This document shows, in pieces, positions 17,418 to 24,900 of a DNA stretch of 33,687 nucleotides (within the stretch, counting starts at the first letter, position 1; the number at the start of each line of letters is the position of its first letter). Under the pieces are notes generated by a model. The model ran no database searches and was not told where the DNA came from. It saw only the letters and a list, made by a program, of their open reading frames with translations. The position numbers and the translations under genes were made by a program. The stretch comes from Collinsella sp. AF02-46-1 (lineage in GTDB: Bacteria; Actinomycetota; Coriobacteriia; Coriobacteriales; Coriobacteriaceae), in the NCBI GenBank assembly GCA_934876235.1, contig CAKXKM010000014.1, forward strand, positions 1 through 33,687. The letters are read 5' to 3'.

Positions 17418-19535
17418 TTACTCGTCATTATCCCCGCGCGCGACAATCTTTTCCACGCGAACGGCGTTTTCCTGGGTGAGCGCGGCACCCGTCAACGGGT
17501 CCCAACGTAACGGCGTATGGTCGAGCGGGCCCACGCCCAAGGCTTGAGCGCCACCGGCATCGGCGCCAAACGAACGCCCACCGGGGGCGGCCGAGGTGAA
17601 GATGCACGCCGGATGCAGATACGGCGTCGTCTCCACGCGCACGCGGTCGCGGCCCATATCGCTCACGAGTTCGACGATCTCGCCGCCGGCGATGCCCATG
17701 TGCGCAGCAGCATCGGCATTCATCTGCACGGCATCCAGGTCCGACCCAGCCTCGGCGGCACCTTGAGCCGCGAGCCTTCGCGAGGTATGCGACTCAAAGG
17801 GACGGTTACCGCTAATGAGGCGAAACATCCCCGGGCCCGGCTCCACCATGGGAGCGATCCAGTTGGGTACACGACCCAGGCCGGCTCGTTCCCATACGTC
17901 GCTTGCCAGCGCAATTTTGCCGCCATCCAAGGGAATCGCTGGCTCGCCCGTACGCGACGGCAACGCAACGCCCGTGTCGGCCCAGCCGCGCTCCTTGAGC
18001 TCGTCCAGATTGATCCCAAAAGGCGCCACCTGAGCAGCCGCCAGATCGTCAGACGTAAACTGGAAGTACTCGCCCACGCCACACGCCTGCGCCAAACCGG
18101 CAAAGATCTCCCGACCGGGACGCGTGTCGTTATGCAACACGGGCAGCACGGCGTTGCGGTAGAACACGCGCGAATCATTGGCGCCCACGACCGTGCCCAC
18201 GCCACGGTCGGCCTCCAGATACGTCACGTCGGGCAGCACGAAGTCAGAAGCACGCGCTGTCTCGGACCAGCGAATATCAATTGTCACGAGCAGGTCGAGC
18301 TGTTCCAGAATCGATAGCCACGCCCCGGCGTTGCCATAGCCCGCACCGGGGTTACTGGCATAGACGATGAGCCCACGCAAATCGCCGGCAAGAATCGACT
18401 GACCGATGGTCGTGCACAGGCCGCGCACCGGATCGACCAGTGGATAGCGCTCGGACCCAAGCTTGGGCTCGCGCGGCACCGGCGGCGTCGCAAAGCGTGC
18501 GGGATCGAGGTCGCCCAACACAAGCGGCGTGGGCGGGTTGAGGGCACCGCCCGCGTGCCCGATGCAGCCCAGCAGCACATCGACCAGGCAGATAGCGCGC
18601 GCCGTCTGGATGCTGTTGGCATACGCGATACCGATGCCGCCATGAAAGCCCGCATCCACCACAGCGGCAGGCGCGGCGGCAGCGAGATCGCGCGCCGTGG
18701 CGACAATCTCTGCGGCCGGCACGTCGCACATCGACTCGGCCCACTCGGGCGTCCAAGCACGGGCCGCCTGCGCCAGCTCGTCAAAACCCGTGGTATAGCG
18801 GGTCACGAACTCGTGGTCATACAGGTCCTCGGCAATCAAGACATGCGCAATGCCCAGCAGCAAGGCCAGGTCGCAGCCCGGACGCACGCGCAGCCAGCGG
18901 TCGGCAAGCGCGGCCGAGCCGCTGCGCCGGGGGTCGACCACGATAATCTTCGCCCCACGGCGACGGGCATCGTTGAGCGCATCAACAGCCCCCATCGTCG
19001 ACGAATCGACGATGGAACGCCCCAGATACATGATGCAATCGGTATGCGCCAGGTCGGAGGCGGGGCTGTAGCCCAGGCTGTGCTCCCAACCGGTAAGTCG
19101 GCTTACCTCGCAGGCACCGTCGGCACCGTACACGTTGGGCGAGCCCAGCGCATGCATAAAGCGATACGCCCAGTAGCGGTCGAACGAGGGCACGCCGAGC
19201 GTCATGCCCAGCGCGCGCGGACCATGCCCGTCAACAATCCCCCCAAGGCGCGCCGCAATCTGCGCGAACGCCTCGTCCCACGAAATCGCATCGAACCCCG
19301 AGCCATCAGCTCGCCGACGCATGGGGTGCACAATGCGGTCGCGCTCGTCAAACGGCATTGCCAGGCGATGCCGTCCGCGGGCGCACAGGGCACGCGCCGC
19401 GCACGGATGCCCCGGCACCGGTAACTCGGCCACCACGCGACCGTCCTCAACGCGTGCCGCAAAGGCGCAATCGGCATAGCATCCCCCGCATGTAGTCACC
19501 ACGGCGCGACCGTCACGCTTCACAGCAGATGCCAT
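17418..19535 (-). CDS. Molybdopterin-dependent oxidoreductase, DMSO reductase superfamily, substrate unknown
   Basis: Catalytic bis-MGD subunit of 705 aa. The N-terminal [4Fe-4S] site is complete: Cys16, 19, 23 and 51 (x2-x3-x27). The fourth Cys is followed by ARG where Lys-Gly is common. The Mo ligand is most likely Cys142 in GADGACEVSR, after GSPN, so this copy is not a selenoprotein. Middle domains include VVDPRRSGSAALADRWL and SNPGAGYGNAGAW, and the C-terminal domain has the PLDHTPLRWDP end. Overall it resembles the thiosulfate/polysulfide reductase and formate dehydrogenase-like branches. No Tat signal is present and no electron-transfer or membrane subunit is encoded beside it. The ATG at 19535 (MASAVKRDGR) follows AAGGGG; earlier in-frame ATGs are less well placed. 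selA follows after 52 bases. Confidence 0.85.
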   Translation of the reverse strand: MASAVKRDGRAVVTTCGGCYADCAFAARVEDGRVVAELPVPGHPCAARALCARGRHRLAMPFDERDRIVHPMRRRADGSGFDAISWDEAFAQIAARLGGIVDGHGPRALGMTLGVPSFDRYWAYRFMHALGSPNVYGADGACEVSRLTGWEHSLGYSPASDLAHTDCIMYLGRSIVDSSTMGAVDALNDARRRGAKIIVVDPRRSGSAALADRWLRVRPGCDLALLLGIAHVLIAEDLYDHEFVTRYTTGFDELAQAARAWTPEWAESMCDVPAAEIVATARDLAAAAPAAVVDAGFHGGIGIAYANSIQTARAICLVDVLLGCIGHAGGALNPPTPLVLGDLDPARFATPPVPREPKLGSERYPLVDPVRGLCTTIGQSILAGDLRGLIVYASNPGAGYGNAGAWLSILEQLDLLVTIDIRWSETARASDFVLPDVTYLEADRGVGTVVGANDSRVFYRNAVLPVLHNDTRPGREIFAGLAQACGVGEYFQFTSDDLAAAQVAPFGINLDELKERGWADTGVALPSRTGEPAIPLDGGKIALASDVWERAGLGRVPNWIAPMVEPGPGMFRLISGNRPFESHTSRRLAAQGAAEAGSDLDAVQMNADAAAHMGIAGGEIVELVSDMGRDRVRVETTPYLHPACIFTSAAPGGRSFGADAGGAQALGVGPLDHTPLRWDPLTGAALTQENAVRVEKIVARGDNDE

Positions 19536-19598
19536 CTCGATTACCCCTTTCATCAGCCAAACACAACAGGCCAAAAGCCCGGCAACGAGTCCCAGGCC

Positions 19599-19635
19599 AA
19601 AAAAGCCTCCCGCACGGCAACGCCCCGCGGGAGGC
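19599..19635 (-). terminator. Strong terminator at the end of the formate hydrogenlyase operon
   Basis: GCCTCCCGC (19605-19613) pairs with GCGGGAGGC (19627-19635), 9 perfect pairs with a 13-nt loop. It is followed on the minus strand by TTTTTTGG. It sits about 23 bases past the focA stop and 64 bases before the next gene, separating the hydrogenlyase operon from the selenium/molybdenum block. Confidence 0.9.
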
Positions 19636-19657
19636 CCAACGTCAAACAGACGGTACC

Positions 19658-20497
19658 TTACGCCTCGGACTTCTTGGCGTAGATAAACCAGTAGCCGAGC
19701 GCGACCAGAACCGCGCCGCCCACGATGTTGCCCAGCGTGGCGGCGGACAGGTTAAACGCAATGCCCGCGGCGTTGAGCGCATCGGCGCCGGCGACGTCGG
19801 TACCATAACCGCACGCGTGCATCACGGCGCCCATGGGCAAAAAGTACATGTTGGCGACGCAGTGCTCAAAACCGCAGGCCACAAAGGCGGCGATGGGCAG
19901 CAGAATGCCCACAACCTTATCAACCACGGTCTTGCCGGCGGTACCGATCCACACGGCCAGGCACACAAAGATGTTGCACAGGATACCGCGGAAGAAGATC
20001 GTCACCCAGTCGATCGTCACCTTGCCGGCGGCAACGCTCACCATGGAATTGGCGACCGCCTCGCCGTTGAGCTTGTAAATGCCGGCCATGTACACCAAAA
20101 AGACGATGAACAGGGCACCGACAAAGTTACCGACCCATACGACGACCCAAGCCTTGAGCATCTGAGCCAGGGTGATCTTTTTACTCTTGAGCGCGCAGAC
20201 CATAAGCGAGTTACCGGTAAACAGCTCGGCGCCGCACACCAGCACGAGCACCAGGCCCAGGCAAAAGCACAGGCCGCCCACGACGCGCTGGGCGCCCCAG
20301 CCCAGCGTGCTGTCGCTCAAAAACACCGTAAAGAACAGGCCGCCGAAGGCGATGAACGCGCCAGCGAACATTGCCAAAACAAAGGCCTTTGCGACCGGCA
20401 GGTTGGCCTTGGTCACGCCGGCGGCCTCGGTCTTGGCCTCGATCGCGGCGGGCGCCAGGCAATCGGGAGTGGGGTACTCCACCTTGGAATCTGCCAT
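19658..20497 (-). CDS. focA: Formate/nitrite transporter family channel, probably FocA/FocB
   Basis: Pentameric inner-membrane channel of the FNT family, predicted to move formate in or out. The 279-codon gene encodes about six hydrophobic helices. It has the conserved pore signature GFEHCVANMYFLP with the functional His, and TGNSLMV near the first re-entrant loop. I choose the ATG at 20497 (MADSKVEYPTP) since AGGAAAGAAG lies upstream; an in-frame ATG at 20536 directly abuts the hycI stop. It is the last gene of the hydrogenase operon, the position held by focB in the E. coli hyf operon, and it is followed by the terminator. Formate as the substrate is inferred from this context. Confidence 0.93.
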   Translation of the reverse strand: MADSKVEYPTPDCLAPAAIEAKTEAAGVTKANLPVAKAFVLAMFAGAFIAFGGLFFTVFLSDSTLGWGAQRVVGGLCFCLGLVLVLVCGAELFTGNSLMVCALKSKKITLAQMLKAWVVVWVGNFVGALFIVFLVYMAGIYKLNGEAVANSMVSVAAGKVTIDWVTIFFRGILCNIFVCLAVWIGTAGKTVVDKVVGILLPIAAFVACGFEHCVANMYFLPMGAVMHACGYGTDVAGADALNAAGIAFNLSAATLGNIVGGAVLVALGYWFIYAKKSEA

Positions 20498-20536
20498 GTC
20501 AATCACTTCTTTCCTAATCAGCAGGGACAAGCGCAC

Positions 20537-21040
20537 CTATTGCTCTTGCCCCAAGCAGACAAAGTGGGAAAAGTCGTTGGCGGCCACGGCGTCGTACACG
20601 GCGTCGACAGCGTCAAAGACTTCCGGGGACATGGGGTTGTAGAACTCCGTGTCGCCCGGCTGAATCCCAACGAAGACGATATCATCGCACGATTGCTCAA
20701 TCTCTTCGATCAGAATCGACAAAGGAAGCGAATGCGTGGTGAACATCGACTTGCGGGCCACATCGCGCTTGTCGAGCAAACGGATGGACCCGACGGGCAG
20801 CGCCATGTCGGCAGCATCGACCAAGACCAGACGCGGCGGACGCTCGCGCTTAACCTCGATGATGTCGTCCTCGGGCGTTTGACCGCCGTCGATGGTGTAC
20901 CAACCGGCGATAGGTGTGTCTTCCATCTTTTTGGAGAGCACGGGGCCGGCGGCATCGTCGGCACGCAGCACGCTTCCCGCCGTGAGCACGATACCCGCAA
21001 ACGGGGCGCCGTTCACACGTCCATCCACAACGCGACCCAT
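20537..21040 (-). CDS. hycI: Hydrogenase maturation protease, HycI family
   Basis: Endopeptidase that removes the C-terminal tail of the hydrogenase large subunit after nickel insertion. The 167-aa product matches HycI along its length: LRADDAAGPVLSKKM (metal Asp near 28-29), IDGGQTPEDD, LVDAADM (Asp75), and TTHSLPLSILIEE (His103), followed by GIQPGDTEFY. The usual Gly-Asn at the N-terminal strand reads Ala-Gly-Ser here. It overlaps hyfJ by one base (TAATG). Its likely target is the 44-residue tail of HyfG encoded in the same operon. Confidence 0.92.
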   Translation of the reverse strand: MGRVVDGRVNGAPFAGIVLTAGSVLRADDAAGPVLSKKMEDTPIAGWYTIDGGQTPEDDIIEVKRERPPRLVLVDAADMALPVGSIRLLDKRDVARKSMFTTHSLPLSILIEEIEQSCDDIVFVGIQPGDTEFYNPMSPEVFDAVDAVYDAVAANDFSHFVCLGQEQ

Positions 21041-21621
21041 TACTGCAACCTTCCCGTCAGATACACGCCCGACACATCGCGCACGCGTTCAACCAGATCG
21101 CGGAACTTCATTAAGAACGCAACTTGCTGGGCATGCAGACCAAAGTCGTCATCGAACACCGAGATGCCGGCCTTGGCCGACCCGCGAAAACCGCGCTCGT
21201 CGAGCAGCGTATCGCAGGCCTCGAGCAGCGACGGTGCCGCCGCCTTGTCGAGCTGGCACTCGCCAAAGGAGCGGATGGCCTCGAACTTGGTCTTGGCCTC
21301 CCCCTCCGGCAGCGCGTCGATAAGCGTATAGAACACATCCACCGGCACCGACAGGCGCGGCTCAAAGCAGTCGAGCACGCCGGTGTGGTGGCCCACGGCG
21401 AGCGTGTAGTACAGCACGTCGCAGGCCTCCTGGGGAACGTCTTCCTCGGTCTCCACAAACTTACGCGTGAGCTCGTAAAAGACCACCTGGTCGGGCGCAT
21501 GGCCCAGGCAAGGGTCGGCGACGCCCTCGGCAGCCTCGTCGCTTGCGCGCGAGGCATCGCCAAAGGAGCCGCCGAGCATGCCGGGGCCCGCAAAGTAACC
21601 AGAGCGGTCCGTGAGCTCCAT
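21040..21621 (-). CDS. hyfJ: Formate hydrogenlyase maturation protein, HycH/HyfJ family
   Basis: Accessory protein of the formate hydrogenlyase group; in E. coli HycH is needed for mature hydrogenase-3 but its biochemical role is unclear. The core from about residue 46 reads VVFYELTRKFVE, then CDVLYYTLAVGHHTGVLDCFE, closely following HycH, and ends AQQVAFLMKFRDLVERVRDVSGVYL. At 193 aa it is some 50-60 residues longer than E. coli HycH. The excess is mostly a Gly/Ala/Asp-rich N-terminal extension, plus an insert near 140-150. The ATG directly abuts the hyfI stop codon, so the extension is probably translated, but a later start cannot be excluded. Confidence 0.85.
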   Translation of the reverse strand: MELTDRSGYFAGPGMLGGSFGDASRASDEAAEGVADPCLGHAPDQVVFYELTRKFVETEEDVPQEACDVLYYTLAVGHHTGVLDCFEPRLSVPVDVFYTLIDALPEGEAKTKFEAIRSFGECQLDKAAAPSLLEACDTLLDERGFRGSAKAGISVFDDDFGLHAQQVAFLMKFRDLVERVRDVSGVYLTGRLQ

Positions 21622-22404
21622 CTAGCGACCTCCGGCCAGCACCAGATCCTGCAGCGCCGAGTAGACCTCAACGCGGCGAGGATCGTCCTGCTTGTCGATG
21701 AGCAGCGCCATGGCACCGCGGATATCGCCCTTGGGCGCGCCCTCGAGCGTATCCATAAACTCGTTGGCCAGGTCGCGGCCGTAACGGTAGCCGCTCATGG
21801 CGCGAGCCTCGCGCTCGATGGCAACGCGCAGCTTGTAGGGCACGCCGGGGTGCAGGATATCGGCCTGCTCGCCAGCGGCCTCCACCGTGGTCTCGGCATG
21901 GAGCTTTTGATCCAGCAGGCCAAGTGCCATAGCAAAGCCGTAGATGGTCTGCGCGGGGCTGGGCGGGCAGCCGGGGATGTAGACATCGACCGGCAAGATT
22001 TTGTCCGTGCCGCCCCAGACGCAGTAGTTGTCGTAGAAGATGCCGCCGGTGCAGCCGCACGCGCCATAGGACACCACGATCTTGGGATCGGGTGCGGCCT
22101 CAAAGGCGCGCAGGGCCGGCATGCGCATGGCACGCGTCACGGCGCCGGTGTACAGCAGCACATCGGCGTGACGGGGCGAGGGCACGACCTTGATGCCAAA
22201 ACGCTCAACGTCAAAGACGGGCGTGATGGAACCGAAGATCTCGATCTCGCAGCCGTTGCATCCGCCGCAGTCAACACGGTAAACATACACCGAGCGCTTG
22301 ATCTTCTTAAGAAGGGTCGCCTTGGCCTTCTCGATGCTCTCATCGAGCTCGATCTTGGTCGGGCGGTACTGAAGCCGCTCGGGCAAAAGCGTGGGTTCGG
22401 CCAT
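21622..22404 (-). CDS. hyfI: Group 4 [NiFe] hydrogenase small subunit (NuoB/HycG/HyfI-like)
   Basis: Electron-transfer small subunit that holds the proximal [4Fe-4S] cluster beside the NiFe site. The 260-aa product has CGGCNGCE (Cys46, 49, 52), SYGACGCTGG (Cys116, 118) and IPGCPPSP (Cys146), in the complex I NuoB-like arrangement. It shows long identity to the HycG pattern (YCVWGGTDKILPVDVYIPGCPP). The C-terminal extension beyond about 185 is typical of HycG/HyfI. It starts two bases after hyfH ends and runs directly into hyfJ. It acts on the cytoplasmic face of the membrane complex. Confidence 0.95.
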   Translation of the reverse strand: MAEPTLLPERLQYRPTKIELDESIEKAKATLLKKIKRSVYVYRVDCGGCNGCEIEIFGSITPVFDVERFGIKVVPSPRHADVLLYTGAVTRAMRMPALRAFEAAPDPKIVVSYGACGCTGGIFYDNYCVWGGTDKILPVDVYIPGCPPSPAQTIYGFAMALGLLDQKLHAETTVEAAGEQADILHPGVPYKLRVAIEREARAMSGYRYGRDLANEFMDTLEGAPKGDIRGAMALLIDKQDDPRRVEVYSALQDLVLAGGR

Positions 22405-22406
22405 GG

Positions 22407-23123
22407 TTACTCCTCCTTCGTATCAAAATCCATGATGATGCCCTCGACCGGTGCAGGGCCGGCAGGGATCTCGGGCGCATCGGGGTTGAGCTCGCGGTCG
22501 ATATACTCCGGGTTCACGCCGTGGCCGCCCAGATACTCCATGCCGGGGCCCTGGGGCTCGCCGGACGCAAGCGTCTCGTTGGCAGCCATGCCAGCAGCGT
22601 TGCCGGTCTTTACGGCCGAGGCGGCGCGCAGGGCGTCGAGCTCGCGCTTACACTCCTGGCACATACCGACAGTACGGGCGGCCTGGATGGCCTCCATGCC
22701 GCCGACCTTTTGCAGCAGGCGCTTGGCGTAGTCGATCTCCTTATGCGGGGCAAACGGCTTGCCGCAGCGCGAGCAGTGCTCGAGCGTATAGACGCTCTTG
22801 CTGGTGAGGTCATCCTTGCTCATGACGGCCAGCTCAAACTCCTCGGTGAGCTTGATGGCCTCCATGGGGCAGGCTTCCTCGCAGCGGCCGCAAAAGATGC
22901 AGCGACCGTAGTCGATCGACCAGGTGATGGTATCGGCCGCAAGGTCAGTGTCCATGCGAATGGCATCGGCCGGGCACGCCACGCCGCAGGCACCGCAGGC
23001 GATGCAGAGCTCGGCGTTGTGCTCGGGCTTGCCGCGCATGTCCTTGTTGGTGGGAAACGGCGCAAACGGGTACTTGACCGTTGCGTCGCCGGCCTTGGCG
23101 TTGACCTTCCAAAGCTTCAGCAT
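22407..23123 (-). CDS. hyfH: Hydrogenase ferredoxin-like subunit (HycF/HyfH, NuoI-like)
   Basis: Two-cluster iron-sulfur subunit that relays electrons to the hydrogenase small subunit. In 238 aa it has two [4Fe-4S] motifs, CIACGACGVACP (Cys40-50) and CIFCGRCEEACP (Cys75-85). A second domain has two Cys pairs, CSRC (117, 120) and CQEC (155, 158), probably a zinc or rubredoxin-like site as in HycF. The C-terminal 70 residues are Pro/Ala-rich. The ATG at 23123 (MLKLWKVNAK) follows AGGAGG contained in the last codons of hyfG. The frame is open further upstream, but that part would overlap hyfG by more than 100 bases. Confidence 0.93.
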   Translation of the reverse strand: MLKLWKVNAKAGDATVKYPFAPFPTNKDMRGKPEHNAELCIACGACGVACPADAIRMDTDLAADTITWSIDYGRCIFCGRCEEACPMEAIKLTEEFELAVMSKDDLTSKSVYTLEHCSRCGKPFAPHKEIDYAKRLLQKVGGMEAIQAARTVGMCQECKRELDALRAASAVKTGNAAGMAANETLASGEPQGPGMEYLGGHGVNPEYIDRELNPDAPEIPAGPAPVEGIIMDFDTKEE

Positions 23124-23124
23124 A

Positions 23125-24897
23125 TTAGAGCGCCTCCTCATCGAGCGGAGCGGCCATGGTGCCCTCGCCCGCAAGCGGCGACTTGTCGCGCCAGACGTTC
23201 TCGAACTGCTCCTTGTCGAGCACGTGGTCGCGCTTGGCGGCGACATCGGTCACCGTCACGCGGTCGGTGCAGGAGTAGCACGGGTCGAGCGAGCCGACGA
23301 TCAGCGCCGCGTCGCCCACGGTGTTGCCGCGGAACATGTAGCGCAGGACCGGCCAGTTGCTGTACGTGGCGGCCTTGGCGCGCCAGCGGTAGCACTTCTG
23401 GTTGTTGCCGAGCATCGCCCAGTGCACATCCTCGCCGCGCGGCGCCTCGGTGGCGCCGATGGCGTACTTGTGCGGGGTGTACTCCCAATCCGTGGTGAGG
23501 ATGGGGCCCGACGGGCAGTTCTCGAGCATGGTCTCGATCATGTCGATCGAATCGTAGACCTCCTGAATGCGGACGGCGGTACGACCGAAGGCATCGCAGG
23601 TGTCGGCCGTGGCGGCATGCATCTTCTGAATATCCGGATCGGCGTAGCCGTCGAAGGGATGGTCAAAGCGCACGTCGCGGGCATAACCCGAGCCACGCAT
23701 GAGCGGGCCAACCGGCGAGAAGTCGCGTGCGATCTTGCGGTCCAAGATGCCGATGCCACTCGTACGCTCAATAAAGTTGGGCGTGGAGAGCAAGACGTCG
23801 ACGAGCTCCTGAACCTCGGAGCGCAGCTGGTGGATGGTCGTGAGCGTGGAAAGCTTCTGCTCGGCCAGGATATCGCGACGCACGCCACCGATCACATTGA
23901 GACCGTAGGTCTTGCGGTGACCGGAGAGCTTCTCGGCCAGGTCCATGGACTTCTCGCGGACGCGGAAGAACTGCTGGAAGCCGGAGTCGAAGCCGGTGTA
24001 GTGCGACGCCAGGCCAATGTTGAGCAGATGCGAGTGCAGGCGCTCGACCTCGAGCATGATGGCGCGGATGTACTGGGCGCGCGGCGGGACATGAATGCCC
24101 TGGGCGCGCTCGACGGCCTCGGCATAGGCCACCGAGTGGGCGCAGCCGCAGATGCCGCAGATGCGGTCGGCGAGGAACGTCACGGCGTCATAGTTCAGGC
24201 GCGTCTCGGCGACCTTCTCCATGCCGCGGTGCACGTAGAACAGACGGTAATCGGCGTCGACGATCGTCTCGCCCTCAACGAACAGACGGAAGTGGCCGGG
24301 CTCGTCGGAGGTGATGTGCAACGGGCCCATGGGGACGAGTGTGGTCTCCTTGCCCTTGGTATCGGCCAAGAACTCGTAGTTTTCCATGTCGCTCGCGGGA
24401 GCGGGACGGAAGCGGTAGTCCATGGAGTCCTTGCGCAGCGGGTACAGGCCGCTGGGCCAGTCATCGGGCAGCACCAGGCGACGACGATCGGGCAGGCCCT
24501 CGGGAATCAGGCCAAACATGTCGCGAAGCTCGCGCTCGCCCCACACGCAGGCGGGGACAAACGGCGTCACGGACGGGAACGTCATCTTGGCGGGATCGAC
24601 CTCGGTGCGCACGGTCACCCAGCCGGGGTCCTCCCCCTCCATGGAGATGACGTAGTACACGGCGTAGCGACCGCACAGACTGCGCTCGTCGTTGCCGACG
24701 ATCACGGGAATCCAGCCGTAACGCTCGTAATACAGGTAGTGGACGGCCTCGGGCAGCTTGTCCTGCTTGACGGTAATCGTCAGCTGGTCCTCGCACTGCC
24801 ACTCGACCTTCTCGATGCAGCCCGGAACGGCGCGGCGCAGGGCCTCGACATGGCTCTCGCAGCGACGGGCATACACCTTGTTCTCAGTTTCAATCAT
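23125..24897 (-). CDS. hyfG: Group 4 [NiFe] hydrogenase large subunit (HycE/HyfG-like, NuoC-NuoD fusion)
   Basis: Catalytic subunit that reduces protons to H2 at a NiFe(CN)2CO site. The 590-aa protein begins with a NuoC-like domain (about 1-165, WGERELRDMFGL) and continues with the NuoD-like large subunit. The two nickel-binding pairs are intact: RICGICGCAHS (Cys247, Cys250) and DPCYSCTDR (Cys540, Cys543). After Arg546 there is a 44-residue tail, the expected substrate of HycI. The tail is longer than in E. coli HycE, where cleavage after the equivalent Arg removes about 32 residues. The gene lies three bases after hyfF and one base before hyfH. Confidence 0.96.
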   Translation of the reverse strand: MIETENKVYARRCESHVEALRRAVPGCIEKVEWQCEDQLTITVKQDKLPEAVHYLYYERYGWIPVIVGNDERSLCGRYAVYYVISMEGEDPGWVTVRTEVDPAKMTFPSVTPFVPACVWGERELRDMFGLIPEGLPDRRRLVLPDDWPSGLYPLRKDSMDYRFRPAPASDMENYEFLADTKGKETTLVPMGPLHITSDEPGHFRLFVEGETIVDADYRLFYVHRGMEKVAETRLNYDAVTFLADRICGICGCAHSVAYAEAVERAQGIHVPPRAQYIRAIMLEVERLHSHLLNIGLASHYTGFDSGFQQFFRVREKSMDLAEKLSGHRKTYGLNVIGGVRRDILAEQKLSTLTTIHQLRSEVQELVDVLLSTPNFIERTSGIGILDRKIARDFSPVGPLMRGSGYARDVRFDHPFDGYADPDIQKMHAATADTCDAFGRTAVRIQEVYDSIDMIETMLENCPSGPILTTDWEYTPHKYAIGATEAPRGEDVHWAMLGNNQKCYRWRAKAATYSNWPVLRYMFRGNTVGDAALIVGSLDPCYSCTDRVTVTDVAAKRDHVLDKEQFENVWRDKSPLAGEGTMAAPLDEEAL

Positions 24898-24900
24898 TCG

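Noticed and set aside
17418..19535. Selenocysteine in the orphan molybdopterin oxidoreductase
   Set aside because: The Mo-ligand position is filled by a Cys codon in GADGACEVSR and the frame has no internal TGA.
23124..23246. Upstream extension of hyfH into hyfG
   Set aside because: It would overlap hyfG by over 100 bases. The extra residues are Arg/Ser-rich shadow sequence, and AGGAGG stands before the ATG at 23123.
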